A DNA stretch of 64,000 nucleotides from Sphingobacterium allocomposti (GTDB lineage Bacteria; Bacteroidota; Bacteroidia; Sphingobacteriales; Sphingobacteriaceae): NCBI RefSeq assembly GCF_008124885.1, contig NZ_VNHX01000014.1:1-64000 (forward strand), given 5' to 3'. Positions 53,329 through 62,731 of this stretch are shown in pieces (position 1 is the first letter of the stretch; the number at the start of each line of letters is the position of its first letter). The translations under genes and the position numbers were made by a program. The notes below the pieces were generated by a model. That model made no database searches. It was given only the letters and a program-made list of their open reading frames with translations, and was not told the origin of the DNA.

Positions 53329-53921
53329 GCTATGCGCTCCCGTAAAAACTGCTGATGTAAAGTGAGTACCTGTGGAAGTAAAGGTACGTTCTCATCGTTT
53401 ACAATAACAAAGTCGGCAATTTCCGACTTCTTTTCGTCCGGCATCTGCTTATTTATACGATCCAACACCTGCTCGCGCGAGACAGCGTCGCGCTTAACGA
53501 CCCTTTTTATACGCATTTCCAATGGCGCTGTGACTAAAATGGTATAATCCAGCGACTTATAGGATCCACTTTCAAATAGTAAGGCGGCCTCCTTTAACGA
53601 GTAAGGGTAGGACTGCGCTTCCGCCCAGTCTGTTCCATGTTGGATAACGACAGGATGAACAATAGCATTCAGCGCCTGGAGCCGCTTCTCGTCTGTAAAC
53701 ACAACGCTTGATAGGTACGCTCTGTTCAGCTGCCCGTCTTCCAGATAAACAGCCTCTCCAAACTGCTTTATAAGGGCAGAACGGATCTGTCCGTCGGTGT
53801 TCATTAATTTTTTTGCCTCCGTATCCGCATCATAAAAGGGAACCCCCAACGCCTTGAAAATTCTGGCCACATAGCTCTTGCCTGAGCCTATCCCGCCTGT
53901 AATACCTACTTTCAGCCCCAT
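53325..53921 (-). CDS. coaE: Dephospho-CoA kinase
   Basis: 198 aa. P-loop GITGGIGSGKS (Lys15), then PFYDADTEAKKL and a lid/CoA-binding helix domain. It phosphorylates dephospho-CoA in the last step of CoA synthesis. It follows ybbR by 4 bp and overlaps the MBL-fold gene by 4 bp. Confidence 0.94.
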   Translation of the reverse strand: MGLKVGITGGIGSGKSYVARIFKALGVPFYDADTEAKKLMNTDGQIRSALIKQFGEAVYLEDGQLNRAYLSSVVFTDEKRLQALNAIVHPVVIQHGTDWAEAQSYPYSLKEAALLFESGSYKSLDYTILVTAPLEMRIKRVVKRDAVSREQVLDRINKQMPDEKKSEIADFVIVNDENVPLLPQVLTLHQQFLRERIA

Positions 53922-53925
53922 ACTT

Positions 53926-54873
53926 TTATTTCCTTACAAAAAAATCCACATTCTGCGGTTCAATACTGATGATACGGCAATATTCCGGAACCTGGGTCAG
54001 AATGACCGGCAAACTCTGCACCTTATTTTTCTCCCAGTTTTCCATATCGACGATTGCTTCAAAATCGCGGGAAGACCATTTATTATAATCTTTTAACGAA
54101 ACCAGGAACGTTACTTTTACTTTACTAGGAAGCGTACGTACCGACGTGTATTGGCGTGCATTTTCCACTTTTAGCGGCAGCTCCACAACCTTCTCTGTAA
54201 TCTCCCCTACCGGAATCATAATCTCCGAAAAGATGGGATAAATGGTGATGTTATTCTTTTGATGTTTATTCAGATAGGCAACGGTACGGATATCAGCACT
54301 GACATTACTCCCCCTTATTGTATCCGTTTCCAAAAACTCGATATTGGCAACATCCTCCAGCGGACCGGTTACAGTCACATATTCAGGACTGGCTTTCGTA
54401 TCTCCGATAATACCATACTGCTTTTTAAACTGGATATCATACAACGGGCGGACCGGAACCTTCCGCTGTGTCTGTTTGGAGAAATCAAAAAAAAGCGTAT
54501 CGGGACTAACGGCGATAACCTGGTTGTCCACAGGAAACTGCCTATTTATATATCCAAGCTGATTTGTGAAAACGATGTAGTTGCGGGTCTTGAGGCCGCT
54601 TAGATCAACCTGTATATGTGGTGTATCCGGATTCATCTTCCTAAGAAAAATCTTCCATCCGCTCATCTTCATTTTTATACTGACGGTATCCGATTGCAAG
54701 GGATGGAATGCCTTGTTCTCCGGTATGTTTACGTAGGAGATGCCTGCCTTGATAACATATAGCTGCACGTTAGACACTGCAAACAGCAGCCACGCTACAA
54801 AGGAGATACCGAGGCATCGCAGAAATATTGCGATCTTCCTTCGCTTCGCTTTGCTAATTCGAGGTTGGGCCAT
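53926..54873 (-). CDS. YbbR-like domain protein
   Basis: 315 aa. A short cytoplasmic N-terminus and one transmembrane helix (about 20-40) precede an extracytoplasmic beta-rich part with YbbR-like repeats (for example YVTVTGPLEDVANI and VPVRPLYDI). YbbR proteins in other phyla activate the c-di-AMP cyclase CdaA. No cdaA is seen here. I chose ATG 54873. A GTG two codons earlier overlaps the promoter -7 box. The gene sits next to coaE, as usual in this phylum. Confidence 0.85.
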   Translation of the reverse strand: MAQPRISKAKRRKIAIFLRCLGISFVAWLLFAVSNVQLYVIKAGISYVNIPENKAFHPLQSDTVSIKMKMSGWKIFLRKMNPDTPHIQVDLSGLKTRNYIVFTNQLGYINRQFPVDNQVIAVSPDTLFFDFSKQTQRKVPVRPLYDIQFKKQYGIIGDTKASPEYVTVTGPLEDVANIEFLETDTIRGSNVSADIRTVAYLNKHQKNNITIYPIFSEIMIPVGEITEKVVELPLKVENARQYTSVRTLPSKVKVTFLVSLKDYNKWSSRDFEAIVDMENWEKNKVQSLPVILTQVPEYCRIISIEPQNVDFFVRK

Positions 54874-54878
54874 AGGCA

Positions 54879-54886
54879 CAAAGGTA
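54879..54886 (-). promoter_or_regulatory. Promoter -7 box of ybbR, probably leaderless, next to the repeat array
   Basis: TACCTTTG on the minus strand ends 5 bp before the ATG. The heptad array begins at 54910, at the place where the -33 box should be. No TTTG is found there. Confidence 0.5.
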
Positions 54887-54909
54887 ACAAAATAGCGTGT
54901 AATTTCCCC

Positions 54910-55693
54910 AGATGGCAGATAGCTTATGGCTATAAGCTATAGACGTAAAGTCGTTGATTTGTAAAGTCGTGAAGTGAAAGGCTAATAGCCAATGGCAGAT
55001 GGCAAATGGCAGATGGCTATAAGCTATAAGCCAACAGCAGTAAAGTCGTTGATTTGTAAAGTCGTGAAGTGAAAGGCTAATAGCCAATGGCAGATGGCAA
55101 ATGGCAGATGGCTATAAGCTATAAGCCAACAGCGGTAAAGTCGTTGATTTGTAAAGTTGTGAAGTGAAAGGGCTAATAGCCAATGGCTGATGGCAAATGG
55201 CAGATGGCAGATGGCAGATGGCTATAAGCTATAAGCCAACAGCAGTAAAGTCGTTGATTTGTAAAGTCGTGAAGTGAAAGGCTAATAGCCAATGGCAGAT
55301 GGCAAATGGCAGATGGCTATAAGCTATAAGCCAACAGCGGTAAAGTCGTTGATTTGTAAAGTTGTGAAGTGAAAGGGCTAATAGCCAATGGCTGATGGCA
55401 AATGGCAGATGGCAGATGGCTATAAGCTATAAGCCAACAGCGGTAAAGTCGTTGATTTGTAAAGTCGTGAAGTGAAAGGCTAATAGCCAATGGCTGATGG
55501 CAAATGGCAGATGGCTATAAGCTATAGGGCAACAGCGGTAAAGTCGTTGATTTGTAAAGTTGTGAAGTGAAAGGCTAATAGCCAATGGCTGATGGCAAAT
55601 GGCAGATAGCAGCTATAAGCTATTCTAACTTCTGATTTCTGATTTCTAACTTCTCACTTCTAACTTCTAATATCTGACTTCTAACTTCTAATC
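54910..55693. repeat. Composite tandem array: seven units of about 95 bp plus heptad tail
   Basis: Units begin with TAAAGTCGTTGATTTGTAAA at 54946, 55041, 55136, 55246, 55341, 55444 and 55539, giving spacings 95, 95, 110, 95, 103 and 95. The longer units differ by one extra G plus one or two extra heptamers (8 and 15 bp). Each unit is a 5' block followed by heptads (CAATGGC, AGATGGC, AAATGGC, TATAAGC). After the last unit come ten in-phase heptads of the type TCTNAYN (55624-55693). No coding potential. Confidence 0.9.
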
Positions 55694-55727
55694 AAAGAAG
55701 GCTACCCTAAATTCCGGATAGCCTCTT
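55691..55727 (-). terminator. Terminator of yajC
   Basis: AGGCTA (55699-55704) pairs with TAGCCT (55719-55724), plus CC/GG inside after one mismatch. On the minus strand it is followed by TCTTTGATT. It separates yajC from the repeat array and ybbR. Confidence 0.6.
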
Positions 55728-55743
55728 CACTTTCTTTTAAAAG

Positions 55744-56070
55744 TTACTTCTTTGTGACCTCGCCGTTAGCTGCTTTGGAAGCCTCCAGGGAGACTGCAGA
55801 CTTATCGAAACGGATTTTCACACCCGAACCGACATCGACTAAAAAGGTAGTCTCGCTCACTTCAACAATTCTCCCGTGTATACCGGCAGTCGTAACCACC
55901 TTTGAATTGACGCCCAGTTCTTCAATATACTTTTTATGTTCTTTCTGCTTCTTCATTTGCGGTCTGATCATAAAAAAGTAAAACACAACAATAATCAATA
56001 CCATTGGAAGAAAACTCATCAGTCCACTTCCACCTGGCGCCGCCTGTAATAATGTAGTTATCATATTCAA
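55744..56070 (-). CDS. yajC: Preprotein translocase accessory subunit YajC
   Basis: 108 aa. One N-terminal transmembrane helix (about 18-36) with the family motif FYFFMIRPQMKKQKEHKKYIEEL, then a small cytoplasmic beta domain (VVTTAGIHGRIVEV). It associates with SecDF. Located in a nusB-DUF1573-yajC series on one strand. Confidence 0.94.
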   Translation of the reverse strand: MNMITTLLQAAPGGSGLMSFLPMVLIIVVFYFFMIRPQMKKQKEHKKYIEELGVNSKVVTTAGIHGRIVEVSETTFLVDVGSGVKIRFDKSAVSLEASKAANGEVTKK

Positions 56071-56105
56071 AAATTAAATTAAAATTAAAAACAAAACTCC
56101 TCAAC

Positions 56106-56570
56106 CTATTTCGCCAGTACCTCGCCTTTGAGCTGGATAGTCGCGACCCCATTCTCAGCATTTGAGACCACCGTTACGATCTTCTGTTGCTTTCCGATCT
56201 GCCCATTGCTATCGAAGCTCACCTTGATTTCCCCCTCCCGGCCCGGAAGCACCGGAGTTTGGGTATACGAGGGTGTAGTACAACCGCAGGAGGCTGATAC
56301 CTGAGACAAAATAAGCGGAGCAGTTCCCGTATTTTTAAAACTAAAGACGTGTTCCACGATTTCGCCCTCCTTCACCTGTCCGAAGTCAAAAGCAGACTCC
56401 ACGAATTCAATCTTCCCTATGCCGGCATTTTCTTGCTCCTGCACGGACAAGCTATCACTTTCTTCAGACGTCCTATTGTCAGTACCGCCACATGAAACGA
56501 GGCACGCCAATACGAAACAAATAAAAGATACTCTAACCATATTTCTGTTTGCTATATTCATGTTGTTCAC
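56106..56570 (-). CDS. DUF1573 lipoprotein
   Basis: 154 aa. The lipobox LVSC puts the lipidated Cys at 27. The mature part is an Ig-like beta sandwich of about 105 residues with the hallmark FDFGQVKEGEIVEHVFSFKN and a conserved SCGCT. The family is widespread in Bacteroidota and its role is unknown. It lies between yajC and nusB. Several in-frame ATGs near the start leave the exact N-terminus uncertain. Confidence 0.85.
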   Translation of the reverse strand: MNNMNIANRNMVRVSFICFVLACLVSCGGTDNRTSEESDSLSVQEQENAGIGKIEFVESAFDFGQVKEGEIVEHVFSFKNTGTAPLILSQVSASCGCTTPSYTQTPVLPGREGEIKVSFDSNGQIGKQQKIVTVVSNAENGVATIQLKGEVLAK

Positions 56571-56599
56571 TATTTACTCCCGACAACTGGCTAAGCCAA

Positions 56600-57547
56600 T
56601 TAATCTCTAAGGCCCCGCCCCTGCTTTTGTATACGTCTTTGTTGTGTCAAATCGGCCAGGATTTTATCCAATATACCGTTTATAAACGTATTACTTTTCG
56701 ACGTACTAAATGCTTTCGACAGTTCTATATATTCATTTATCGTCACCTTTACGGGGATCGTCGGAAAATTGACGAGTTCGCAGATAGCCATCCGCATCAA
56801 TAGGTTATCAACCAGCGCAATCCGATCGGCCTCCCAGTTCTTGGTTTTCGCGGAAATTAATTCCTGATATTCATTTCCGTACCGGATCGTCTGCTTCAAC
56901 AACTCCGTAATAAATTCGGTGTCTTCTTCCCAGTTTGGCGTCAGCTCTGCAAGCTTATTCTGTGCCGGACTCTCACTGCTGAAGTTTTTGAACGTCTTCG
57001 CGACCATAGCCTGAAGGACTTCCCTATCCACGGGCCAGTTAATAAACTTAGCTTCGAATACCTGCTCAATATCCGGCGACTTTAACACAATCTTTTTGAA
57101 GATAAATTTAATAATGTCTTTCTCAGCAGCGATAGACCGATCTTCTTGCTTCAGATAGGCCATGTATTCTTCCGACTCTTTCAGCTGCGCGAATATCGAT
57201 CTCACAATCTCGGGATCGAAACTCCAGGATACCTTGTACTTTTTAACAAACTCCAAATAAGCTCTGTTCTGTCGCAGCGACTCAATAAAGCTGTTGCTGT
57301 TCAACTTGGTCGTATAGACTTTGTCTTTCTCCGTAGGTAAAAACTTGTTGGCCCTCCCCTCCGCATCGATCAACACGTATTCAGCTACCTCATCCAATAG
57401 ATTCAGTGTCCAGATGTACATCTGGTTTACCTCATCCACACTTGTTAAAAGCGCTTTTTCAAAATTTTTGACCTGTTTATCTTCCGACAAACTAAACGCA
57501 TACAGCGTTTGCATAACTTTCACCCGAAGGTGCCTTCTATTAAGCAT
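56600..57547 (-). CDS. nusB: Transcription antitermination factor NusB (long form)
   Basis: 315 aa, about twice the length of E. coli NusB. This long form is normal in Bacteroidota. It begins MLNRRHLRVKVMQTLYAFSL. The conserved NusB helical domain is at the C-terminus (about 185-300; LVDNLLMRMAICELVNFPTIPVKVTINEYIELSKAFS). The N-terminal half is an extra helical extension. NusB binds boxA RNA with S10 in rRNA antitermination. Upstream gene of the DUF1573-yajC series. Confidence 0.92.
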   Translation of the reverse strand: MLNRRHLRVKVMQTLYAFSLSEDKQVKNFEKALLTSVDEVNQMYIWTLNLLDEVAEYVLIDAEGRANKFLPTEKDKVYTTKLNSNSFIESLRQNRAYLEFVKKYKVSWSFDPEIVRSIFAQLKESEEYMAYLKQEDRSIAAEKDIIKFIFKKIVLKSPDIEQVFEAKFINWPVDREVLQAMVAKTFKNFSSESPAQNKLAELTPNWEEDTEFITELLKQTIRYGNEYQELISAKTKNWEADRIALVDNLLMRMAICELVNFPTIPVKVTINEYIELSKAFSTSKSNTFINGILDKILADLTQQRRIQKQGRGLRD

Positions 57548-57615
57548 AATGTAATTTAAAGAACGATTGTATATAAATAAGAACGAAATTATACTTTTAA
57601 AAATAACCCGCTGAG

Positions 57616-58689
57616 TTATCGTTTCAACTTCTTGATATCAGTAATACGTTTTTCGGCCAGCTGCTTCGCCGCTTCATACGTCGTTATATTATCCTCTACC
57701 GACTTTTGGATAACGTGGCGCGTGGCATTATAAATATTTTTCACCAGCGCTTCGGTACGGTCACTGCCATATCCTTCTAACTCAGAGAAACAGCTGATCA
57801 GTGCTCCTGCATTAATTAAAAAGTCGGGTGTATATAAGATATTGTGTTCCCTTAGCAGTCTATTTGTTACATCTTCATCTTTCAGCTGGTTATTTGCAGA
57901 ACCGGCAATGATCTTACACCGCATACGGGGCACTGTATCAGGGTTCACTGTTCCTCCCAGCGCACAGGGGGCGTAGACGTCTGCGTCCAGTTCAAAGCTG
58001 GTGGAATAGGTAATCGGCTCTGCCTTATACTTTGCCGCAATCTTCATTTTACGTTCCTCCGTCATGTCCGACACATACACGCGGGCATTTTCTGCGCGCA
58101 GCATGCCCACCAACTGCTCTCCTACACTGCCAACGCCTTGCACTGCAATCTTACGTCCCGCGAGGCTATCGTCTCCGTACAATTCCTTGATCGCCGCCTT
58201 AATGCCGTAAAAAACACCCCTTGCCGCGAACACCGTCGTGTCACCCCCGCCATTCAATGACGCGGGGAGCCCCGCCACGTAATCGGTCTCCGACAGCATA
58301 TATTCCAGGTCTTTCTGCGTCGTACCAATATCTGTCGAGGCAATAAAATTCCCATTTAGCCCTTCGATAAACTGGCCGAAGCGACGCATAAGTACTTCTG
58401 TTTTGTCCGTACGGTTATTGCCAATAATGATTGCGCTACCGCCGCCGAGATTTAGTCCGGCGATTGATGCTTTGTAAGTAATGGCCTGCGAGAGCCGCAA
58501 TGCGTCTTCGACAGCTTCCGAAACGGATTCGTAAGGAAGCATGCGTACGCCGCCGATCGCCGGTCCAAGGGTCGTATCATGAATAGCGATGATAGCCTGT
58601 AGTCCTACCGCCTGATCGTGACAAAAATATAAGTTTTGATGGCCTGAAACACCCATCTTTTCGAAAACAGAAGACTTGTTCACCTCCAT
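57616..58689 (-). CDS. Glu/Leu/Phe/Val dehydrogenase
   Basis: 357 aa from ATG 58689 (MEVNKSSVFEKMG), judged better than the ATG six codons upstream. The N-terminal substrate domain has the catalytic-lysine region ITYKASIAGLNLGGGSA, and the NAD domain has VQGVGSVGEQLVGML. It oxidatively deaminates a branched-chain or related amino acid. Length and motifs fit leucine dehydrogenase best, but valine or phenylalanine cannot be excluded. Confidence 0.9.
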   Translation of the reverse strand: MEVNKSSVFEKMGVSGHQNLYFCHDQAVGLQAIIAIHDTTLGPAIGGVRMLPYESVSEAVEDALRLSQAITYKASIAGLNLGGGSAIIIGNNRTDKTEVLMRRFGQFIEGLNGNFIASTDIGTTQKDLEYMLSETDYVAGLPASLNGGGDTTVFAARGVFYGIKAAIKELYGDDSLAGRKIAVQGVGSVGEQLVGMLRAENARVYVSDMTEERKMKIAAKYKAEPITYSTSFELDADVYAPCALGGTVNPDTVPRMRCKIIAGSANNQLKDEDVTNRLLREHNILYTPDFLINAGALISCFSELEGYGSDRTEALVKNIYNATRHVIQKSVEDNITTYEAAKQLAEKRITDIKKLKR

Positions 58690-58729
58690 AGTTGCTGATC
58701 GATTCAACGTATCTTAAAAATGACTGTTA

Positions 58730-58737
58730 CAAAAGTA
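58730..58737 (-). promoter_or_regulatory. Promoter -7 box of the amino-acid dehydrogenase gene
   Basis: TACTTTTG on the minus strand, 41 bp before the ATG. No clear -33 box. Confidence 0.4.
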
Positions 58738-58839
58738 GGAAATATTTCTTTGAACTGTCCTATTCAACGCATTATTTACACATTGCACTCCCCTGACAGA
58801 ACGCGGAATTTGAGCGAACTATTTTTGAAATTTTAGCCT

Positions 58840-58847
58840 TACATTTG
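58840..58847 (+). promoter_or_regulatory. Promoter -7 box of the ABC exporter gene, probably leaderless
   Basis: TACATTTG ends six bases before the ATG at 58854, so the leader would be very short. A -33 box at the right spacing is not visible. Confidence 0.4.
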
Positions 58848-58853
58848 TTTTCG

Positions 58854-60629
58854 ATGAAAGAGTTAGCGTATCTTAATAAATACTTTTACAAGTATCGGTG
58901 GAAACTAATACCGGGAATTCTGTTTGTAATCGTATCCAACTATTTCGGAATTTTACCCGCCAAAGTCATCCGCGAAGCTTTTGACCTTGTTAAAGAGAAT
59001 ATCGACCTGTACCGTCTGTACGACGGCTTTGAAAGACAGGACCTGGTGTATCAGGTGTTCGGCAGCAGCCTTCTCTTTTTCGGTGCGGTTGTGCTCCTAC
59101 TAGCGCTGTTGCGCGGTATATTTCTGTTTTTTATGCGGCAGACGATTATCCTGACCTCGCGCCATATAGAATATGACCTGAAGAACGAAATTTACCACCA
59201 CTACCAACAATTGGACTTTTCGTTTTTCCGGCGAAACAATACCGGAGATATGATGAACCGGGCAACGGAAGACGTCAACCACGTGCGAAACTATTTGGGG
59301 CCGGCGATTATGTATGCCATTAATACGATCGTCTTATCAATTATGATTATCTATGCGATGTATGACGTCAATCCCAAACTGGCCACATACGCTCTACTTC
59401 CTATACCCATTCTGTCGGTGGTTATCTTGTATATTAATAAAATCATCAATGTCCGCAGCGAGCGGATTCAACGTCAGCTCTCTACGCTATCCTCGTTCGT
59501 ACAGGAGACTTTCTCAGGTATACGCGTTATTAAGGCATACGCCCGTGAACGTCAGAAGATGGAAGTTTTCGCAAACGAGAGCAACATCTATAACAAGGTA
59601 TCACTTGATCTCGTGCGCATTCAGGCCATTTTTTTTCCATTAATCATATTCCTTATCGGCTTCAGTACCATCATCACGGTTTATGTAGGTGGGATCGAGG
59701 TAAATAACGGAACTATAACCGCCGGAAACATCGCCGAGTTTATCCTGTATGTCAACCAGCTGACATTCCCTGCTATGTCCCTCGCGTGGGTCACCTCGCT
59801 CTTCCAGCGTGCCGCGGCATCCCAAAAGCGGATCAACGAATTCCTACACACAACCTCCGAAATACGGGACGGCAACAAAGAATTACTTCTGCACGGAAAT
59901 ATACGCGTTGAAAATTTATCGTTTACATATCCGGAGACAGGTATCCAGGCGATTAAGAATCTTTCCTTTTCGATCGAAAGCGGCAAGACGCTGGCTATTA
60001 TCGGGAAAACGGGCTCCGGTAAATCGACGTTGGCCAATCTGCTGCTCCGTATGTATGACGCTGACCAAGGAGCCATCTACTTTGATCAAACGCCCATCCA
60101 GGAAATAAAAACGTCCGTGCTACGGGAACAAATCGGATTTGTACCGCAACAGGTATTTCTGTTCTCGGACACCATTGCCAATAATATTGCTTTCGGCAGG
60201 GATACCGTCGAAATGGATAAAGTGGGACAAGCTGCAAAAGACGCTGCCGTATACGAGAATATAATGAATTTCGAAGAAGGCTTCCAGACGGCAATCGGAG
60301 AAAGAGGTATCACCTTATCCGGGGGACAGAAGCAGCGGGTATCCATCGCACGGGCACTGATTAAAGATCCGCAAATTCTTATATTCGACGATTGTCTTTC
60401 GGCGGTAGATACCAAGACCGAGGAAGAGATACTTCATAATCTAAGTCGGATTATGCGTAATAAAACGACCATTTTTATTGCTCACCGCATATCCACAATT
60501 AAAAATGCAGATCATATCCTGGTCTTAGATCAAGGGCGAATCGTCGAGCAGGGCACGCACAGCGAACTGATGGCTATGGAAGGAGAATATTTTGAACTTC
60601 ACGAAAAACAATTGTTAGAAGCAGAATAA
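58854..60629 (+). CDS. ABC exporter, fused permease and ATPase
   Basis: 591 aa from ATG 58854. Six transmembrane helices (about 15-310), then an ATPase domain with Walker A GKTGSGKST, Q-loop near GFVPQQVFLFSD, signature LSGGQKQRVS and Walker B LIFDDCLSAVD. It works as a dimer that exports lipids, peptides or drugs. The substrate is not told by the sequence. It is followed at 44 bp by a DUF3857 gene. Confidence 0.93.
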   Translation: MKELAYLNKYFYKYRWKLIPGILFVIVSNYFGILPAKVIREAFDLVKENIDLYRLYDGFERQDLVYQVFGSSLLFFGAVVLLLALLRGIFLFFMRQTIILTSRHIEYDLKNEIYHHYQQLDFSFFRRNNTGDMMNRATEDVNHVRNYLGPAIMYAINTIVLSIMIIYAMYDVNPKLATYALLPIPILSVVILYINKIINVRSERIQRQLSTLSSFVQETFSGIRVIKAYARERQKMEVFANESNIYNKVSLDLVRIQAIFFPLIIFLIGFSTIITVYVGGIEVNNGTITAGNIAEFILYVNQLTFPAMSLAWVTSLFQRAAASQKRINEFLHTTSEIRDGNKELLLHGNIRVENLSFTYPETGIQAIKNLSFSIESGKTLAIIGKTGSGKSTLANLLLRMYDADQGAIYFDQTPIQEIKTSVLREQIGFVPQQVFLFSDTIANNIAFGRDTVEMDKVGQAAKDAAVYENIMNFEEGFQTAIGERGITLSGGQKQRVSIARALIKDPQILIFDDCLSAVDTKTEEEILHNLSRIMRNKTTIFIAHRISTIKNADHILVLDQGRIVEQGTHSELMAMEGEYFELHEKQLLEAE

Positions 60630-60672
60630 TTCATTTTATATATGTATATTGGCTACGTAATTAGCCTTAGTC

Positions 60673-62640
60673 ATGCGCCTGTTATTCACCCTTCTCTCCT
60701 CATTCTTTCTGAGCGTGGCAGCTGCTCAGGAAAATCCGTTTTCTACATTAAAATACGCGGACATTTCCGACACTTATGAAAAGGCTGCTCCAAATGCTGT
60801 GGCAATCGTCTTGGCGGAAATTGGCAAAACACAGCTAGAGGTCGTTGAAGCCGACCGGGCACTGCGGGTTGTACACGATTATGCCGTCCGGATTAAGATC
60901 TTAAAAAAGGAGGGTGTTGACAGAGCCAACTTCGAAATTCCACTTCGCGCTTTCGGCAACGACTTTGAGACGGTGACCGACGTAAAAGGAAAAACATACA
61001 ACCTACGGAACAATAAGATTGCGGCAACCGACATGAGCGGCAGTGCCATGTTTCTGGACAAAGTGTCTCCCTTTCTCCATGTGGCCAAGTTTACGCTTCC
61101 GCAGGTGGAAGCAGGATCAGTTATCGAAATCCGTTACCGACTTTACTCGCCTGATATCCTGAATTTCAGGACATGGCAGTTTCAGGACGACATCCCCAAG
61201 ATCTCCAGCACATACACAGCTATTATGCCTGCCTCATATCAGTATCGTGTCGTGCTGCGGGGGCCTTATAAACTGACCGACACAAAAAGCGAGATATTAC
61301 GATCGTACTTCCTCTTAAACGGCGTACGGAACGACTGTTCTAAAATCACATACCTGATGGACAGCATCCCGGCATTTGAAGAGGAAGAGTTTATGCTGGC
61401 AAGCAAGAACTATCAATCGGCCGTGTACTTCGAACTGGAACAATACTACACAACCAATGGTGCAAAAGTCCGCGTCACCAAAGAATGGAGAGACGTAGAC
61501 AGGGAGCTGCTCACCGAAAAATCATTTGGCGGACAGCTTAAAAAAGAAGACGTATTCAAGGATATTCTACCTACAATACTGGCCGGAAAGACCTCCGACC
61601 TGGAAAAAGCAAAAGCTATATTCTACTATATACAAAAAAACATCCGTTGGAACAACGTATACGGGAAGCACGCGCAGTTTGGCATAAAGGAAAGTCTGGA
61701 ACAGCATCGCGGCAACGTGGGCGATATCAATCTAGCCCTCATCACGGCGTTAAACGCGGCCTCTCTCCCAGCTCACCCGGTCATGTTGTCCACACGGGAG
61801 AACGGCCTTCCCAACAATCTGCATCCTGTCATATCCGACTTCAACTACGTGATCGCTTCGATCACGCTGGACGGACGTACAATCCTTCTGGACGCCACCG
61901 ACACATCCACGCCATTTGGGCAGCTACCTATCCGATGCATAAACGAGCAAGGACGCATCATCTATTCCAAGAAATCGTCCGAATGGGTCCCCTTACGCAA
62001 TGAACAGCCATCGCTCGTATCCTTCACGTTCATTGGAGAGCTGGACAGCGACTACGCTCTTCAGGGAAAGCTGACAATCAGCTATAAAGGCCTTGATGCG
62101 CTGCGCAAACGGAACGAAATCACATCGTATAACAGTGAACAGGAATATTTCGAGGCGATGGAAGATAGAATCCCCGGTATTGAAGTAAAAAGTGCCGGCC
62201 TCCAAAATGTGGACAGTTTGGAAGATTTTCTACACGAACAACTGGAGATAGCGATTTCCCTGAAAGATTTTCTCCAAAATGGGGCCTTGACGTTCAACCC
62301 GATCTTTATCAACCGGACGACCCGCAATCCGTTCAACCTGAACGAGAGGCTGTATCCCGTAGACCTGGGATCTCAGCGTCATATTACGCACAACGTCACC
62401 ATTCTCTTACCGCCGGAGATCAAGGTCCAGACATGTCCTAAAAACCTGTCCATGAAACTACCCGAGGAGGGAGCGAAATTTACATACCAATGTTCGGCAG
62501 ACGAGGGGCGCTTCGCCTTACGGCAGACGCTATCCTTAAACAAAGCCGTTTATTCAGCCGACGAGTACTTCCACCTCAAGGAGTTTTTCTCCCGCATTAT
62601 TCAACAGCAGCAGCAGGAACTCGTTTTGCAACCGATTTGA
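60673..62640 (+). CDS. DUF3857 and transglutaminase-like domain protein
   Basis: 655 aa with a signal peptide ending at AAAQ (about 20). DUF3857 covers about 50-220 and a transglutaminase-like core about 285-420 (KAKAIFYYIQKNIRWNN, GNVGDINLALITALNAASLPAHPVML). The core Cys is replaced (GNVGDIN in place of a GxCxD motif), so protease or transferase activity is doubtful. The C-terminal part (420-655) is beta-rich. It is periplasmic or outer-membrane linked, role unknown. Confidence 0.83.
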   Translation: MRLLFTLLSSFFLSVAAAQENPFSTLKYADISDTYEKAAPNAVAIVLAEIGKTQLEVVEADRALRVVHDYAVRIKILKKEGVDRANFEIPLRAFGNDFETVTDVKGKTYNLRNNKIAATDMSGSAMFLDKVSPFLHVAKFTLPQVEAGSVIEIRYRLYSPDILNFRTWQFQDDIPKISSTYTAIMPASYQYRVVLRGPYKLTDTKSEILRSYFLLNGVRNDCSKITYLMDSIPAFEEEEFMLASKNYQSAVYFELEQYYTTNGAKVRVTKEWRDVDRELLTEKSFGGQLKKEDVFKDILPTILAGKTSDLEKAKAIFYYIQKNIRWNNVYGKHAQFGIKESLEQHRGNVGDINLALITALNAASLPAHPVMLSTRENGLPNNLHPVISDFNYVIASITLDGRTILLDATDTSTPFGQLPIRCINEQGRIIYSKKSSEWVPLRNEQPSLVSFTFIGELDSDYALQGKLTISYKGLDALRKRNEITSYNSEQEYFEAMEDRIPGIEVKSAGLQNVDSLEDFLHEQLEIAISLKDFLQNGALTFNPIFINRTTRNPFNLNERLYPVDLGSQRHITHNVTILLPPEIKVQTCPKNLSMKLPEEGAKFTYQCSADEGRFALRQTLSLNKAVYSADEYFHLKEFFSRIIQQQQQELVLQPI

Positions 62641-62692
62641 TCGACACTACCAAGATGGAGAAAAATCCGTATCTTCGCAAAAACAACCACCG

Positions 62693-62716
62693 CCTCTCTC
62701 TGTTAAATGAGAGAGG
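62693..62716 (+). promoter_or_regulatory. Leader hairpin covering the ribosome-binding region of the following gene
   Basis: CCTCTCTC (62693-62700), loop TGTTAAAT, GAGAGAGG (62709-62716), a perfect 8-bp stem. The purine-rich right arm is the best SD-like sequence ahead of the ATG at 62732, so folding could hide it. Confidence 0.45.
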
Positions 62717-62731
62717 ACAAGAAAGACACGC

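Noticed and set aside
54910..55693. The 95-bp tandem units look like CRISPR repeats and spacers.
   Set aside because: The segments between the repeated blocks are themselves heptad repeats, not unique spacers, and no cas gene is in the window.
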